Below are positions 16,201 through 25,138 of a stretch of 64,000 nucleotides of DNA, piece after piece. Positions within the stretch are counted from its first letter, which is position 1, and every line of letters starts with the position of its first letter. Source of the stretch: Mesorhizobium sp. B2-4-3. GTDB taxonomy: Bacteria > Pseudomonadota > Alphaproteobacteria > Rhizobiales > Rhizobiaceae. Location: contig NZ_VFVL01000012.1 of assembly GCF_006442815.1 (NCBI RefSeq), forward strand, positions 1 to 64,000, in the 5' to 3' direction. The notes beneath the pieces were generated by a model, which ran no database searches, was not told the DNA's origin, and was given only the letters and a program-made list of their open reading frames with translations. Both the position numbers and the translations under genes were made by a program.

Positions 16201-18513
16201 TTGGCTGTCACCATCACCTCTCTGGTCCTTTTCCTCATCGGTCTCATTCTCGGCGGCGGCGGCATCTGGCTCGCGGTGCTGGGCGGCAACTGGTACTACC
16301 TGATCGCCGGCCTGGTCTTCCTGATCACCGCCTGGCTGCTGTTCAGGCGCAGGTCGACCTCGCTCTGGCTCTACGCGCTGTTCGTGCTGGCCACGCTATG
16401 CTGGGCGGTCTGGGAAATCGGCTTCGACTGGTGGCAGCTCGGCCCGCGCGGCGGCGTCATCGTGCTCATCGCCCTGTGGCTGCTGACGCCGTGGGCAAGG
16501 CGAGGCTTGCGGGGGCCGGATGGACGCGCGCCGCTGATCCTGGCCGTGCTCGCATCGCTCGCGGTCGCCGGTTATTCGATGACCGCCGACCCCAAGGATG
16601 TCGGCGGCACGCTGGGCACCGAGAAGGTGGCGGCGGCGGCCAATCTCGGCGGCGACATGCCGGCCGGCGAGTGGCACTTCTACGGCCGCACGCCCTTCGG
16701 CCAGCGCTATTCGCCGCTCGACCAGATCACGCCTGACAATGTCGCCAAGCTGCAGCCGGCCTGGACCTATCGCACCGGCGACGTGAAAGGCCCCGACGAC
16801 ATCGACGAGACGACCTATCAGGTGACGCCGCTAAAAGTAGGCGACGCGCTGTTCATCTGCACGCCGCATAATTTCGCCATCGCCATCGATGCCGCGAGCG
16901 GCAAGGAGAAGTGGCGCTACGACCCGAAGATCAAGCTCGACCCCGACCGCCAGCACCAGACCTGCCGCGGCGTGTCCTATTATGCCGACGCCAAGATCGC
17001 CGCCGGCCAGCCTTGCGCCGCGCGCATCTACCTGCCGACCTCCGACGCGAGGCTGATCGCGCTCGACGCGGCGAACGGGCAGGTGTGTCCGTCCTTCGCC
17101 GAGGGCGGCACGTTGAACCTGATGGCCAACATGCCCTATCCGAAGTCGGGCTATTACTATTCGACGTCGGCGCCGCTGATCGTCGCCGGAAAGATCATCG
17201 TCGGCGGCGCGGTCAACGACAATTACTCGACCGAAGAGCCGTCCGGCGTCATCCGCGCCTTCGACGTCGATACCGGCGCGCTGCTGTGGAACTGGGATTC
17301 CGGCAATCCGGATGTGACGACGCCGCTGCCGGCCGGGCAGACCTACACCCACAACTCGCCCAACATGTGGTCGACGGCGAGCGCCGACGAGAAGCTCGAG
17401 CTGCTCTACGTGCCGCTCGGCAACCAGACGCCGGACCAGCTCGGCATGGGCCGCAGCGCCAATGTCGAGAAATTCTCCTCCTCGATCACCGCGCTCGATC
17501 TCAACACCGGACAATTGCGCTGGGTGCGGCAGACCGTGCATCACGATCTGTGGGACATGGACGTGCCGGCGCAGCCGTCGCTGGTCGACATCACCACGGC
17601 GAGCGGCGTCGTCCCGGCGCTGGTCGGGCCGACCAAGCAGGGCGATCTCTACGTGCTCGACCGGCGCACCGGCGAGCCGATCATCCCGGTGAAGGACGTG
17701 CCGGCGCCCGGCGGCGCGATCGAGGGCGATCATGCCTCGCCGACGCAGCCGGCCTCGGACCTGTCCTTCAATCCCAAGCCGCTGACCGGCGCGGACATGT
17801 GGGGCATCACCATGTTCGACCAGCTGGCGTGCCGGATCGAATTGAAGAAGCTGCACTATGAGGGGCGCTACACGCCGCCCTCGCTGCAGGGCTCGCTGAT
17901 CTACCCCGGCAATTTCGGCGTCTTCAACTGGGGCGGTGTCGCGGTCGATCCGGTGCGGCAGGTGATGTTCGGCATGCCGACCTATCTCGCCTTCACCTCG
18001 AAGCTCATCCCGCGCGCGGACGTGCCGCCTCCGGGCGACACCAAGGGCAGCGAGCAGGGGCTGAATCGCAACGAAGGCGCGCCTTACGCGGTGGTGATGG
18101 GACCGTTCCTGTCGCCGCTCGGCATTCCCTGCCAGGCGCCGCCCTGGGGCTATGTCGCCGGCGTCGACCTCAAGACGGGAAATATCGCCTACAAGCACCG
18201 CAACGGCACCGTCTACGACATGACGCCGCTGCCTTTGCCGCTGAAGGTCGGCGTGCCGGGTATCGGCGGGCCGATGATCACGGCGGGCGGGGTCGCCTTC
18301 CTGGGTGCCGCGGTCGACGATTATCTGCGCGCCTATGACCTCACCACCGGCAGGCAGCTCTGGCAGGCGCGGCTGCCGGCGGGCGGCCAGTCGACGCCGA
18401 TGACCTATACGGTGGCCGACGGCCGCCAGTTCGTCGTCATCGTCGCCGGCGGCCACGGCTCGGTCGGCACCAAGCCGGGCGACTATGTGATGGCCTACAC
18501 GCTACCGAAATAG
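16201..18513 (+). CDS. gcd: Membrane-bound PQQ-dependent glucose dehydrogenase
   Basis: A 770-aa quinoprotein. The first 140 residues hold about five transmembrane helices; the rest is a periplasmic PQQ beta-propeller with the diagnostic GEWHFYGRTPFGQRYSPLDQ, VTPLKVGDALFICTPHN, VHHDLWDMDVPAQPSLVD and GGHGSVGTKPGDYVMAY segments. It oxidises glucose to gluconolactone in the periplasm and passes electrons to ubiquinone, a basis of phosphate solubilisation in soil bacteria. The start is TTG 16201 with AAGGAG 8 nt upstream. No pqq biosynthesis genes lie in the window. A repeat element starts 5 bp after the stop. Confidence 0.93.
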   Translation: MAVTITSLVLFLIGLILGGGGIWLAVLGGNWYYLIAGLVFLITAWLLFRRRSTSLWLYALFVLATLCWAVWEIGFDWWQLGPRGGVIVLIALWLLTPWARRGLRGPDGRAPLILAVLASLAVAGYSMTADPKDVGGTLGTEKVAAAANLGGDMPAGEWHFYGRTPFGQRYSPLDQITPDNVAKLQPAWTYRTGDVKGPDDIDETTYQVTPLKVGDALFICTPHNFAIAIDAASGKEKWRYDPKIKLDPDRQHQTCRGVSYYADAKIAAGQPCAARIYLPTSDARLIALDAANGQVCPSFAEGGTLNLMANMPYPKSGYYYSTSAPLIVAGKIIVGGAVNDNYSTEEPSGVIRAFDVDTGALLWNWDSGNPDVTTPLPAGQTYTHNSPNMWSTASADEKLELLYVPLGNQTPDQLGMGRSANVEKFSSSITALDLNTGQLRWVRQTVHHDLWDMDVPAQPSLVDITTASGVVPALVGPTKQGDLYVLDRRTGEPIIPVKDVPAPGGAIEGDHASPTQPASDLSFNPKPLTGADMWGITMFDQLACRIELKKLHYEGRYTPPSLQGSLIYPGNFGVFNWGGVAVDPVRQVMFGMPTYLAFTSKLIPRADVPPPGDTKGSEQGLNRNEGAPYAVVMGPFLSPLGIPCQAPPWGYVAGVDLKTGNIAYKHRNGTVYDMTPLPLPLKVGVPGIGGPMITAGGVAFLGAAVDDYLRAYDLTTGRQLWQARLPAGGQSTPMTYTVADGRQFVVIVAGGHGSVGTKPGDYVMAYTLPK

Positions 18514-18518
18514 CCGGC

Positions 18519-18984
18519 TGATATTCAGGTGAGGCCGGCCTGCGAATGGCTCGTTCCTGCGGCTCCGGCCTTTGGGGACCGAAGCCATCGTTTGTGTCTC
18601 CGCCCTATGAAGGCTACGGCCGGCGTAGGGTGCTCGGAAACCACCTAGCAAACGCCGGGGATTGGTTGAAGCCGCCCCCCAAACGTCGTCATTCTATGGC
18701 GGAGCAAGGAGCGAAGCGACGCGGCGCAGACCATAGAATCCATTCCGTGACTTCGAAGCGTTGCTGCGGTGCAGAATTCTGCTCCGTTGCACTCCCTGGC
18801 GAAGGTAACGGCATGGATTCCAGGGTCTTCGCGACGGAGCTTCGCTCCTGCTCCGCCCTAGAATGACGATCGCGATTGCGCGTTTCGGCCAATCTCCAAC
18901 GCATGCCACCTGCCAATGCAAACAGAGCCGACCGGTCAAAATGGTCAAAATCCCAGACTCCGACTCGGCCTGACCTGAATCTCA
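18519..18984. repeat. Inverted-end repeat element interrupted by another repeat
   Basis: The left end TGATATTCAGGTGAGGCCGG (from 18519) and right end GACTCGGCCTGACCTGAATC (to about 18981) match the two ends of the intact 127-bp element at 23109-23235. Here the ends are 466 bp apart because the middle contains the separate 293-bp repeat at 18648-18940 plus a divergent core. The element lies between gcd and the MHYT gene, whose stop is only 13 bp away. Confidence 0.8.
18648..18940 (+). repeat. Dispersed 290-bp palindromic repeat, copy 1
   Basis: Nearly identical, in reverse orientation, to 33134-33422. Its core is a long imperfect hairpin: the 5' arm starts GTCATTCTATGGCGGAGCAA (18688) and the 3' arm is its near reverse complement ending CTCCGCCCTAGAATGAC (18868). 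The centre carries GCAGAATTCTGC. Flanks outside the hairpin (AACGCCGGGGATTGGTTGAA and GCATGCCACCTGCCAA) are also conserved between copies, so the mobile unit is larger than the hairpin. No coding capacity. Confidence 0.92.
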
Positions 18985-18996
18985 GCGTGCTATCGT

Positions 18997-21060
18997 CTAT
19001 GCAACAGCCTGGCGGACTGGCATCTCGGCGCCTGCCACCTCGGCGCGATGACCCAGCGCTAGGATCTCGGCGGAGGGCGCCGGACGGCCGAGCAGGAAGC
19101 CTTGCGCCTCGTTGCAGCCCTCGGCGCGCAGGATCGACAATTGGCTGTGCGTCTCGACGCCCTCGGCCAGCACCGGGATATGGAGGCTCTGGCCTAGCGC
19201 CAGGACGGCGCGGATGATGGCCTTGGCCTGCGGGCTGGTTTCAACCTCGGACATGAAGGAACGATCGAGCTTGATCTTGTCGAACGGGAAGGCGCGCAAC
19301 GTCTCCAGCGAGGAATAGCCGGTGCCGAAATCGTCGATGGCGATGGTGACGCCCAGCGCCTTGATCCGCCGCAGGATGTTCAAAGTGCGGATCTTGTCGG
19401 CGATGATGGTGGTTTCGGTGATCTCGAGCTCCAGCCGGTTCGATTTTAGCCCGGTCTCGAGCAGGATCTCGTGGACCAGCTTCGGCAGGTCGGCGTGGGC
19501 GAACTGGACCGGAGAGAGATTGACCGCGACCTTGTACGGATGATCCCATGAGGCGGCCTTGGCGCAAGCGGTGCGCAGCACCCACTCGCCGAGCGGCAGG
19601 ATGAGACCGTTTTCCTCGGCCAGCGGAATGAACTCGGCCGGAGGAATATTGCCCCTGGTCGGATGCTTCCAGCGCAGCAGCGCCTCATAGCCGCGGATGT
19701 CGCCGGTCGGAACGGAAGTCTGCACCTGATAGTGCAGGTCGAGCTGGCTGTTCTCGACGGCGTCGCGCAGGTCGTTGGCCAAAGTGCGGTTGGCGCGAAC
19801 GGCCTCGTCCATGGCCTGCTCATAGAAGCAGACATTCTGGGTTATGTTCGCCTTGGCGCGGTACATGGCAAGGTCGGCGTTGTTGACCAGCGCTTCGCGA
19901 TTGAGCGCGTCATTCGGGTAGATGGCGACGCCGAGGCTGGCGCCGGTGGTGGTTTCGATGTCGCCGACCCTGACCGGCGCGAAGAGCGCCGCTTCGAGGC
20001 GCGAAACGAAATCGACAAGGTCCGACTGACTCTTCATGCGCTTGACGCCGGCGAACTCGTCGCCGCCGAGGCGAGCGACGAACTCGCCTTCCTGCAGCAG
20101 CGCGCTCATGCGCTCGGCCAGGTTCTTCAAAGTCTGGTCGCCGGCGCCGTGCCCCCATATATCGTTGATCTCCTTGAACCGGTTGAGATCGATGCCGACG
20201 ATCGCCACCTTGCCGCTTAGTTCGCGGGCGCGGTCGATCTCGCGGTCGAGATGATCGTTGAAGTTCGCCCGGTTGGGCAGACCCGTCAGCGTGTCGCTCA
20301 TCGCCAGATGATGCAGGCGTTGAAAGGCTTCCGAGCGCGTCCGGTCATCGATCAGATAGCTGGCGAGCCCCGTGCCTATGATGATCAGGCCGGCAACGGC
20401 GACGCCGAGCGCCATGGCGTGCAATGCCAGGGCATCGCTGTCGGCGCCGCGCGTTACCAGCGGTGTCACCTGCACCGCCGCCATTGCGGTGAAATGCAGG
20501 CTGACGATGGCCAGCACCAGAATGGCCGAGGCCCAATAGTTGCGCCCGGACAGCCGCTCGTTCAGGGCGACACGCACGGCGAGGCAGGCAAAGACCACGG
20601 ACAACAGGACAGACGCGGCAATATAGGTCGCGTTCCATTCGACGATGCCGTCGACATGATAGGCGGCCATGCCTGTGTAGTGCATGCCGGCGATCGCGAA
20701 GCCGACGATGACGCCTCCGGCGATCGGGGCAACACGCGGAGCGTGGGTCGTCGCCGTGATGAAGCCGGCGGCGGTGCCGGTGATGGCGATGAACAGCGAG
20801 GCGATCGTCAGCACCGGGTCGAAGGTGATCGGGGCGCCGGGATCGTAAGCCAGCATGGCGATGAAATGCGTGCACCAGATGGATGACCCTGCGCAGACCG
20901 AGGTCAGGAAATGCCAGCCGACCTGCTGCAAGCCCTTGGCTTCATGCGCACGCAGGAAAAGCCGGATGGTTGCCCATGAACCCGCGCTGCAGACCAGCGC
21001 AGCAACCAGCACAAGCCAGAGATTATGATCTACTGTCACGCAGGAGATGACGCGCATCAC
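18997..21060 (-). CDS. MHYT-GGDEF-EAL membrane c-di-GMP cyclase/phosphodiesterase
   Basis: A 687-aa protein. The N-terminal half holds a seven-helix MHYT sensor with its repeats visible (THFIAMLAYDP, MHYTGMAAYHVD, LHFTAMAAVQ), thought to bind a metal and sense O2, CO or NO. Next comes a GGDEF domain with an intact ARLGGDEFAGV active site but no RxxD inhibitory site, then an EAL domain with EALLRW, ITETTI and DDFGTGYSSL. Both catalytic domains look intact, so it may make or degrade c-di-GMP depending on signal. The start is ATG 21060 or the next codon. It stands alone, with a repeat element beyond its stop. Confidence 0.92.
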   Translation of the reverse strand: MMRVISCVTVDHNLWLVLVAALVCSAGSWATIRLFLRAHEAKGLQQVGWHFLTSVCAGSSIWCTHFIAMLAYDPGAPITFDPVLTIASLFIAITGTAAGFITATTHAPRVAPIAGGVIVGFAIAGMHYTGMAAYHVDGIVEWNATYIAASVLLSVVFACLAVRVALNERLSGRNYWASAILVLAIVSLHFTAMAAVQVTPLVTRGADSDALALHAMALGVAVAGLIIIGTGLASYLIDDRTRSEAFQRLHHLAMSDTLTGLPNRANFNDHLDREIDRARELSGKVAIVGIDLNRFKEINDIWGHGAGDQTLKNLAERMSALLQEGEFVARLGGDEFAGVKRMKSQSDLVDFVSRLEAALFAPVRVGDIETTTGASLGVAIYPNDALNREALVNNADLAMYRAKANITQNVCFYEQAMDEAVRANRTLANDLRDAVENSQLDLHYQVQTSVPTGDIRGYEALLRWKHPTRGNIPPAEFIPLAEENGLILPLGEWVLRTACAKAASWDHPYKVAVNLSPVQFAHADLPKLVHEILLETGLKSNRLELEITETTIIADKIRTLNILRRIKALGVTIAIDDFGTGYSSLETLRAFPFDKIKLDRSFMSEVETSPQAKAIIRAVLALGQSLHIPVLAEGVETHSQLSILRAEGCNEAQGFLLGRPAPSAEILALGHRAEVAGAEMPVRQAVA

Positions 21061-21423
21061 GGCCAGGTCGCTCTCTTCGAACGCGCGGAGGTGCCTGACC
21101 TTCCTGCCCGGTCAACCATCGCCCGATGTCCGTCGGAGCGGACATCCGATTTGCTGCGGCGAGGGGTGTGACACAGGCGATAAAAGGCAGCCGCCCCCAA
21201 TGCGGATACCAATAGTTCTGCCTACAACCCTGCGATACAACTTCTAATAGGTGGTTAATTGCATGAAGGCACGGCCGATGCGATCAGCGGATGGTTTCTG
21301 AAATGTGCATGATAATGTAGTAATTCTGAATAATGTCGAGATTTCCTGCCAGTAACGCCTTCTGCAAGGCTGTGCACCCGGCCGCACCGGCAACGAAGCG
21401 GGATATCCGTCCCGGCCAAGGGA
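21061..21423. other. 363-bp intergenic region with one hairpin
   Basis: No convincing gene. GATGTCCG (21125-21132) and CGGACATC (21139-21146) form a perfect 8-bp stem with a 6-nt loop. The central part (about 21210-21340) is AT-rich and should contain the promoter of the MHYT gene on the minus strand. Nothing else was recognised. Confidence 0.5.
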
Positions 21424-21861
21424 CTACAGCCCGAGATGGCCCCTCAGGCTCGGCACCTGGTCCAGCACCTGGTTGGTCAGGTCAGGGCCGGCGGCGGCCT
21501 CGGCCTGCTTGATCAGGGTCTCGCCGGCCTTCTGGATCTGCGCCATGTCGAGGCCGGACTCTTTAAGCGCCGCGACGCCGTTGATCAGCGCGCCGGCCTT
21601 TTCGCCGAGCACGCCGCCGAGCGCGCCCTGCAGCGACGACAGAAGTCCGCCGCCCGAATTGGCCGTCGCGCCGGCGGCCATCACGTCGTATTTCTGCGCC
21701 AGCGCACCGGCACCGGGGATCTGGTCGAAGAAGGACGAAACGCTGATGCCCTCAGCCTCGTGCTCGAGCACGGAAAAGATGGTGCCGACAACCTTCTCGG
21801 TGGTGGGTTCGTCGAGTCCTGCCTTTTGTGAGACGGTGTTGACGATGTCCTGGACATTCAC
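21424..21861 (-). CDS. DUF2267/DUF2780-like small helical protein
   Basis: A 145-aa, mostly helical, Ala/Gly-rich protein beginning VNVQDIVNTVSQKAGLDEPT. The N-terminal part (TTEKVVGTIFSVLEHE, FFDQIPGAGALAQKY) resembles the DUF2267/DUF2780 group of unknown function; I cannot choose between them. I select GTG 21861, preceded by AAGGGGAA, over an in-frame ATG seven codons upstream and a much longer extension to 22089 that crosses non-coding sequence. There is no signal peptide or membrane span. It stands alone on the minus strand. Confidence 0.65.
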   Translation of the reverse strand: MNVQDIVNTVSQKAGLDEPTTEKVVGTIFSVLEHEAEGISVSSFFDQIPGAGALAQKYDVMAAGATANSGGGLLSSLQGALGGVLGEKAGALINGVAALKESGLDMAQIQKAGETLIKQAEAAAGPDLTNQVLDQVPSLRGHLGL

Positions 21862-22132
21862 GGCATTCCCCTTTTTCGTCATTCCTATCGGCGAGGCGGC
21901 TCGGCCACCTTCGTGTCCTAATGTGACAGCACCATCAAGACTTTCGGAAATGACCAAAATGTGATGAATCAAGCTGCTTGTCGGCGCAGCGGCTCTACTA
22001 AGATTCCACCAGGGGATCGTCACCCGGGCGTGACTGGACCGTGCAATTCTCGACCCTATCTTGCGGATTACCCGCCTAAAGCGCGCCACGTCGGAAATGG
22101 ATTCACGTGTCGAGCTTTAGGTTTTTGCTTGA

Positions 22133-22179
22133 TGCATGTCGTTGTCCCAAAACCGCTGCGCACTTTTGGGCGACATGCA
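22133..22179. repeat. Rhizobial intergenic palindrome (TGCATGTCG type)
   Basis: TGCATGTCG (22133-22141) pairs with CGACATGCA (22171-22179) and CCCAAAA (22146-22152) with TTTTGGG (22164-22170); the only irregularity is a 4-nt bulge on the left. This motif is a very common intergenic palindrome in Rhizobiales (from memory). It ends 19 bp before the dienelactone hydrolase start, so it lies in that mRNA's leader or promoter. Confidence 0.85.
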
Positions 22180-22198
22180 CTAGACGTCGAGGACAGCC

Positions 22199-23101
22199 AT
22201 GACCGAACCCGTTGCCAAGCCCGTCGTCACGCAGCCCGTCATCACTCAGGCGATGATCGATGCCTATGACGAATACACGCATCTGACGCTCGACCGCCGC
22301 CGCTTCATGGAGCAGTTGACCAAGCTGGCGGGCTCGGGCGCCGCGGCGGCCGCGATCGCGCCGATGCTGGCGGCCAATTCCGCCCAGGCCGCGATCGTCG
22401 CCGAGGACGACAGCCGCGTTCAGGGCGAGGACATCACCTATCCCGGCTCAAGCGGCGAGATGAAAGCCTATCTGGTCAAGCCGGCGGATCAGTCGGGCAA
22501 GCTCGGCACCGTCATCGTTATCCATGAGAACAGGGGTCTCAATGCGCATATCCGCGACGTCGCCCGGCGCGTGGCGCTGGAAGGGTTCGTCGCGCTGGCG
22601 CCGGATTTCCTGTCGCCGCTTGGCGGTACGCCGTCCGACGAGGACAAGGCGCGCGACATGTTCACCAAGCTCGATGCCGCCCAGGTCGCGGCCGACGGCG
22701 TGGCGACGATCGCCTACCTCAAGGGCCTCAAGGACGGCAACGGCAAGGTCGGGGCGGTCGGCTTCTGCTGGGGCGGCGGCGCGGTCAACCAACTTGCCGT
22801 CCATGCGCCGGACCTCAGCGCCGGCGTCGCCTATTACGGCATGCAGCCCAAGGCAGAGGACGCTCAAAGGATCAAGGCGCCGCTGCTGCTGCACTATGCC
22901 GGGTTGGACGAACGCACCAACGCCGGCATCGACGCCTACAAGAAGGCGCTCGACGCCGCGCATGTCGACTACAAGGTCTACGTCTATGACGGCGCCAACC
23001 ACGCCTTCAACAACGACACCTCGGCCGCGCGCTACAACAAGAAGGCCGCCGACCTCGCCTGGGGGAGGACAATTGCTTTCCTGAAGGAGAAGCTGGCCTG
23101 A
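22199..23101 (+). CDS. Dienelactone hydrolase family protein with N-terminal export-like segment
   Basis: A 300-aa alpha/beta hydrolase. Residues 35-65 (DRRRFMEQLTKLAGSGAAAA then a hydrophobic run and AQA) look like a twin-arginine signal preceded by an unusually long N-terminal tail, as in the family sometimes annotated YghX. The catalytic triad is visible: nucleophile Cys in GFCWGG (about residue 189), Asp in YAGLDERTN and His in DGANHAFNND. Members cleave dienelactones or other esters. It appears monocistronic, and a hairpin repeat follows 8 bp after the stop. Confidence 0.88.
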   Translation: MTEPVAKPVVTQPVITQAMIDAYDEYTHLTLDRRRFMEQLTKLAGSGAAAAAIAPMLAANSAQAAIVAEDDSRVQGEDITYPGSSGEMKAYLVKPADQSGKLGTVIVIHENRGLNAHIRDVARRVALEGFVALAPDFLSPLGGTPSDEDKARDMFTKLDAAQVAADGVATIAYLKGLKDGNGKVGAVGFCWGGGAVNQLAVHAPDLSAGVAYYGMQPKAEDAQRIKAPLLLHYAGLDERTNAGIDAYKKALDAAHVDYKVYVYDGANHAFNNDTSAARYNKKAADLAWGRTIAFLKEKLA

Positions 23102-23108
23102 GGCGTAT

Positions 23109-23235
23109 TGATATTCAGGTGAGCCCGGCCTGCAAACGGTAGCTTCCTCCGCTTCCGGTGCTCACGTACTTTGAAGTACGCTCCGCTCCGGTTCTCGGAA
23201 GCTGCCGTTTTCGACTCGGCCTGACCTGAATCTCA
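23109..23235. repeat. 127-bp inverted-end repeat element, intact copy
   Basis: Ends TGATATTCAGGTGAGCCCGG and CGGCCTGACCTGAATCTCA are imperfect inverted repeats. The core holds CACGTACTTTGAAGTACG, a perfect hairpin, flanked by CTTCCGGTGCTC and CGCTCCGCTCCGGTTCTCGG. A related copy is at 55108-55224, where both the core hairpin and the ends differ by paired changes, and an interrupted one at 18519-18984. It lies between convergent genes and may act as a bidirectional terminator. Confidence 0.85.
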
Positions 23236-23262
23236 ACACACCTCAACGGCGCAGTCGCCGGA

Positions 23263-24192
23263 TCACTCCAGGGCCGGCTTGTGGGAGGCGACGCCGGCGA
23301 TGACCAGCGCAATGCCGATGCAGTCGGTGATGCTGGGCACCTGGCGCAGCACGATGACGCCGATCAGCGTTGCCGTGAGCGGCAGGAGCGAGAGCATCAA
23401 TGCGAAGCTCGCGCGCGGCAGCCGCGCCATGGCGAGCTGGTCGCAGATGTAGGGGATGACCGAGGAGCAGACGCCGACGCCGATCGCGGCGACGAGGAGT
23501 TGCGGCGACGAGAAGGCAGGCAGCGCCTCGCGAAGGCCGATGGGCAACACGATAAGGAAAGCGACTGCCATGGCGGTGCCGAGGCCGGCGATGCCGATGC
23601 CTGCCTGGGCGACGCGGTGACCGATCACGATGTAGCCGACGAAGAGGGCACCATTCAAAAAGGCCCAGAACAAGCCGACCGGATCGCTGGACCATTTCAC
23701 GTCGATGAGCAGCAACGTGCCGACAACGGCAACGGCGAGCGCGGCAAAGTTGCGCCGGCTGCGAAGGCCGACCAGCGCGACCGCGATCGTGCCGACGAAT
23801 TCGATCGCCGCCACCAGCGAGATCGGCAGGCGGTCGAGCGCCAGATAGAACGAGCAGTTCATCACCGCCAGGCAGATGCCGAAGGCAAGCAGCAGCAGCC
23901 GCGGAGCGCGATCAGCGCGGGCGAAGACGCGCCAGGGCCTTGTCAGCGGGGCGAAGATGACAGCGGCGGTGGCGATGCGCAGCCAAGCCATGCCGAGGAC
24001 GCCGACCTGAGCGAAAAGCAGCACCGCGAAGGCCGGGCCTAGATAATGGAACACGGCGCTGACGCAGAACCAGACATGCGGCGGCAACGCGTTGGCCATT
24101 CCAGCAAGTGTGGTGGGGCCGGCAAGGGCGGGGCGGGCATCGATATCACTGCTGGCCTGCTTTGCAGCTGGAATTTGCGTTTGAGCTTTCAT
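23263..24192 (-). CDS. EamA/RhtA-family inner-membrane exporter
   Basis: A 309-aa drug/metabolite transporter with ten hydrophobic segments in two EamA repeats (FHYLGPAFAVLLF...; SVIPYICDQLAMARLPRASF...). The sequence pattern fits the RhtA subgroup, which exports threonine, homoserine or other amino acids. A polar 35-residue N-terminal tail precedes the first helix. It diverges from an Lrp/AsnC regulator across 89 bp that contains an inverted repeat, a classic arrangement for amino-acid exporters. The substrate is inferred from this pairing. Confidence 0.85.
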   Translation of the reverse strand: MKAQTQIPAAKQASSDIDARPALAGPTTLAGMANALPPHVWFCVSAVFHYLGPAFAVLLFAQVGVLGMAWLRIATAAVIFAPLTRPWRVFARADRAPRLLLLAFGICLAVMNCSFYLALDRLPISLVAAIEFVGTIAVALVGLRSRRNFAALAVAVVGTLLLIDVKWSSDPVGLFWAFLNGALFVGYIVIGHRVAQAGIGIAGLGTAMAVAFLIVLPIGLREALPAFSSPQLLVAAIGVGVCSSVIPYICDQLAMARLPRASFALMLSLLPLTATLIGVIVLRQVPSITDCIGIALVIAGVASHKPALE

Positions 24193-24208
24193 GCGAGCAT
24201 TATCGCAG

Positions 24209-24259
24209 GCGAAACTCGCGGATTATATGCGCGATGAACGGCTTGATGCCTAGTTTCGC
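24209..24259. promoter_or_regulatory. Candidate Lrp-type operator between exporter and regulator
   Basis: GCGAAACT (24209-24216) and AGTTTCGC (24252-24259) are perfect inverted half-sites separated by 35 bp, with centres about four helical turns apart, in the divergent promoter region. Wide spacing fits octameric Lrp/AsnC proteins that wrap DNA. An AT-rich GATTATAT between them could be a -10 region. Confidence 0.5.
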
Positions 24260-24281
24260 TTTCTGATGGAAGAGATTTGAT

Positions 24282-24758
24282 TTGAAAAACCTTCGAAGTG
24301 AAAATGTCGACCTCGACGCGATCGATCTGAAGGTCCTGCGTCTGCTGGAAAAGGACGCGCGCATCAGCACGGCGGAACTGGCGCGCGCGGTCGGGCTGTC
24401 GGCGCCGAGCGTGGCGGAGCGCATCCGCAAGCTGCAGGAGAACGGCGTGATCGAGGCTTATACGGTCAGGATCAATCCGGCCGCTCTCGGCATGAAGCTG
24501 TCGGCATGGCTGAGAATAAGGCCCGTGCCGGGACAGCTTTCGGTGGTGGCGGACATCATCCGGGAGCTGCCGGAAATCGCGCAATGCGACCGGGTCACCG
24601 GCGAGGACTGCTTCATCGCGCTCGCCCATGTCGGCTCTGTGAGCGAGCTCGAGCGGGTGATCGACCGGGTCATCCCCTATGCGATGACCAACACCGCCAT
24701 CATCCAGTCGTCGCCGGTCGAGCCGCGTTCGCCGCTGGGCGGGTTCAAGCAGCTATGA
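24282..24758 (+). CDS. Lrp/AsnC-family transcriptional regulator
   Basis: A 158-aa regulator with the Lrp N-terminal winged helix (DLDAIDLKVLRLLEKDARIS, residues 8-27, then TAELARAVGLSAPSVAERI) and a C-terminal RAM ligand-binding domain (ECD-like REL...QCDRVTGEDCF). It presumably senses an amino acid and controls the divergent EamA exporter. The start is TTG 24282; no in-frame ATG lies earlier than the HTH, and GGAAGAG upstream is only a moderate ribosome site. Confidence 0.9.
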   Translation: MKNLRSENVDLDAIDLKVLRLLEKDARISTAELARAVGLSAPSVAERIRKLQENGVIEAYTVRINPAALGMKLSAWLRIRPVPGQLSVVADIIRELPEIAQCDRVTGEDCFIALAHVGSVSELERVIDRVIPYAMTNTAIIQSSPVEPRSPLGGFKQL

Positions 24759-24795
24759 CTGGGCAGAGATGGCTAGACAGGGCAGCGACGATGGA

Positions 24796-24993
24796 TCAAG
24801 CGTGGCCGCGCCTCATGCGCGCCTGCTTCAGAATCGCGCGCCAGCGGATCATGTCGAACGGGATAGGTTCGTTGTTGTTGGCGATGTGGAAGATCTCGTT
24901 GTTGACGTTCTTCAGCGATCGCCAGAAATCATAGTCGGTGATGCGTGGATCGGCCGCCAAGCGCTCCACTTCGACCTTGATGTCGGTTTTCAT
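24796..24993 (-). CDS. Small hypothetical protein, 65 aa
   Basis: The product starts MKTDIKVEVERLAADPRITD and is charged, with a Trp/Phe-containing middle (DYDFWRSLKNVNNEIFHI). I do not recognise the family. GAGGA lies 7 nt before the ATG at 24993, which supports a real gene. It lies downstream of the thioesterase on the same strand, 145 bp away. No signal peptide or membrane segment. Confidence 0.6.
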   Translation of the reverse strand: MKTDIKVEVERLAADPRITDYDFWRSLKNVNNEIFHIANNNEPIPFDMIRWRAILKQARMRRGHA

Positions 24994-25138
24994 GCACTGT
25001 CCTCGCACCGCATTCCGCCAGCCGCCCGCGCGTAAACCCGGTAGGGCGGTTTTCGAACGCACCGGTGAGTCGTTCAACGGACTCAACCGACTTGTTCACG
25101 TTAAAACCTTGGTAAGGTTAACGCGGGCGCGCGGGTTT

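Noticed and set aside
16831..18456. Long open frame antisense to the PQQ glucose dehydrogenase
   Set aside because: It lies fully inside a well-supported gene, is Arg-rich and low-complexity, and is a by-product of high G+C.
18546..18948. Small proteins encoded by the 290-bp repeats
   Set aside because: The same frames appear in both repeat copies only because the DNA is duplicated; they are hairpin sequence without ribosome sites.
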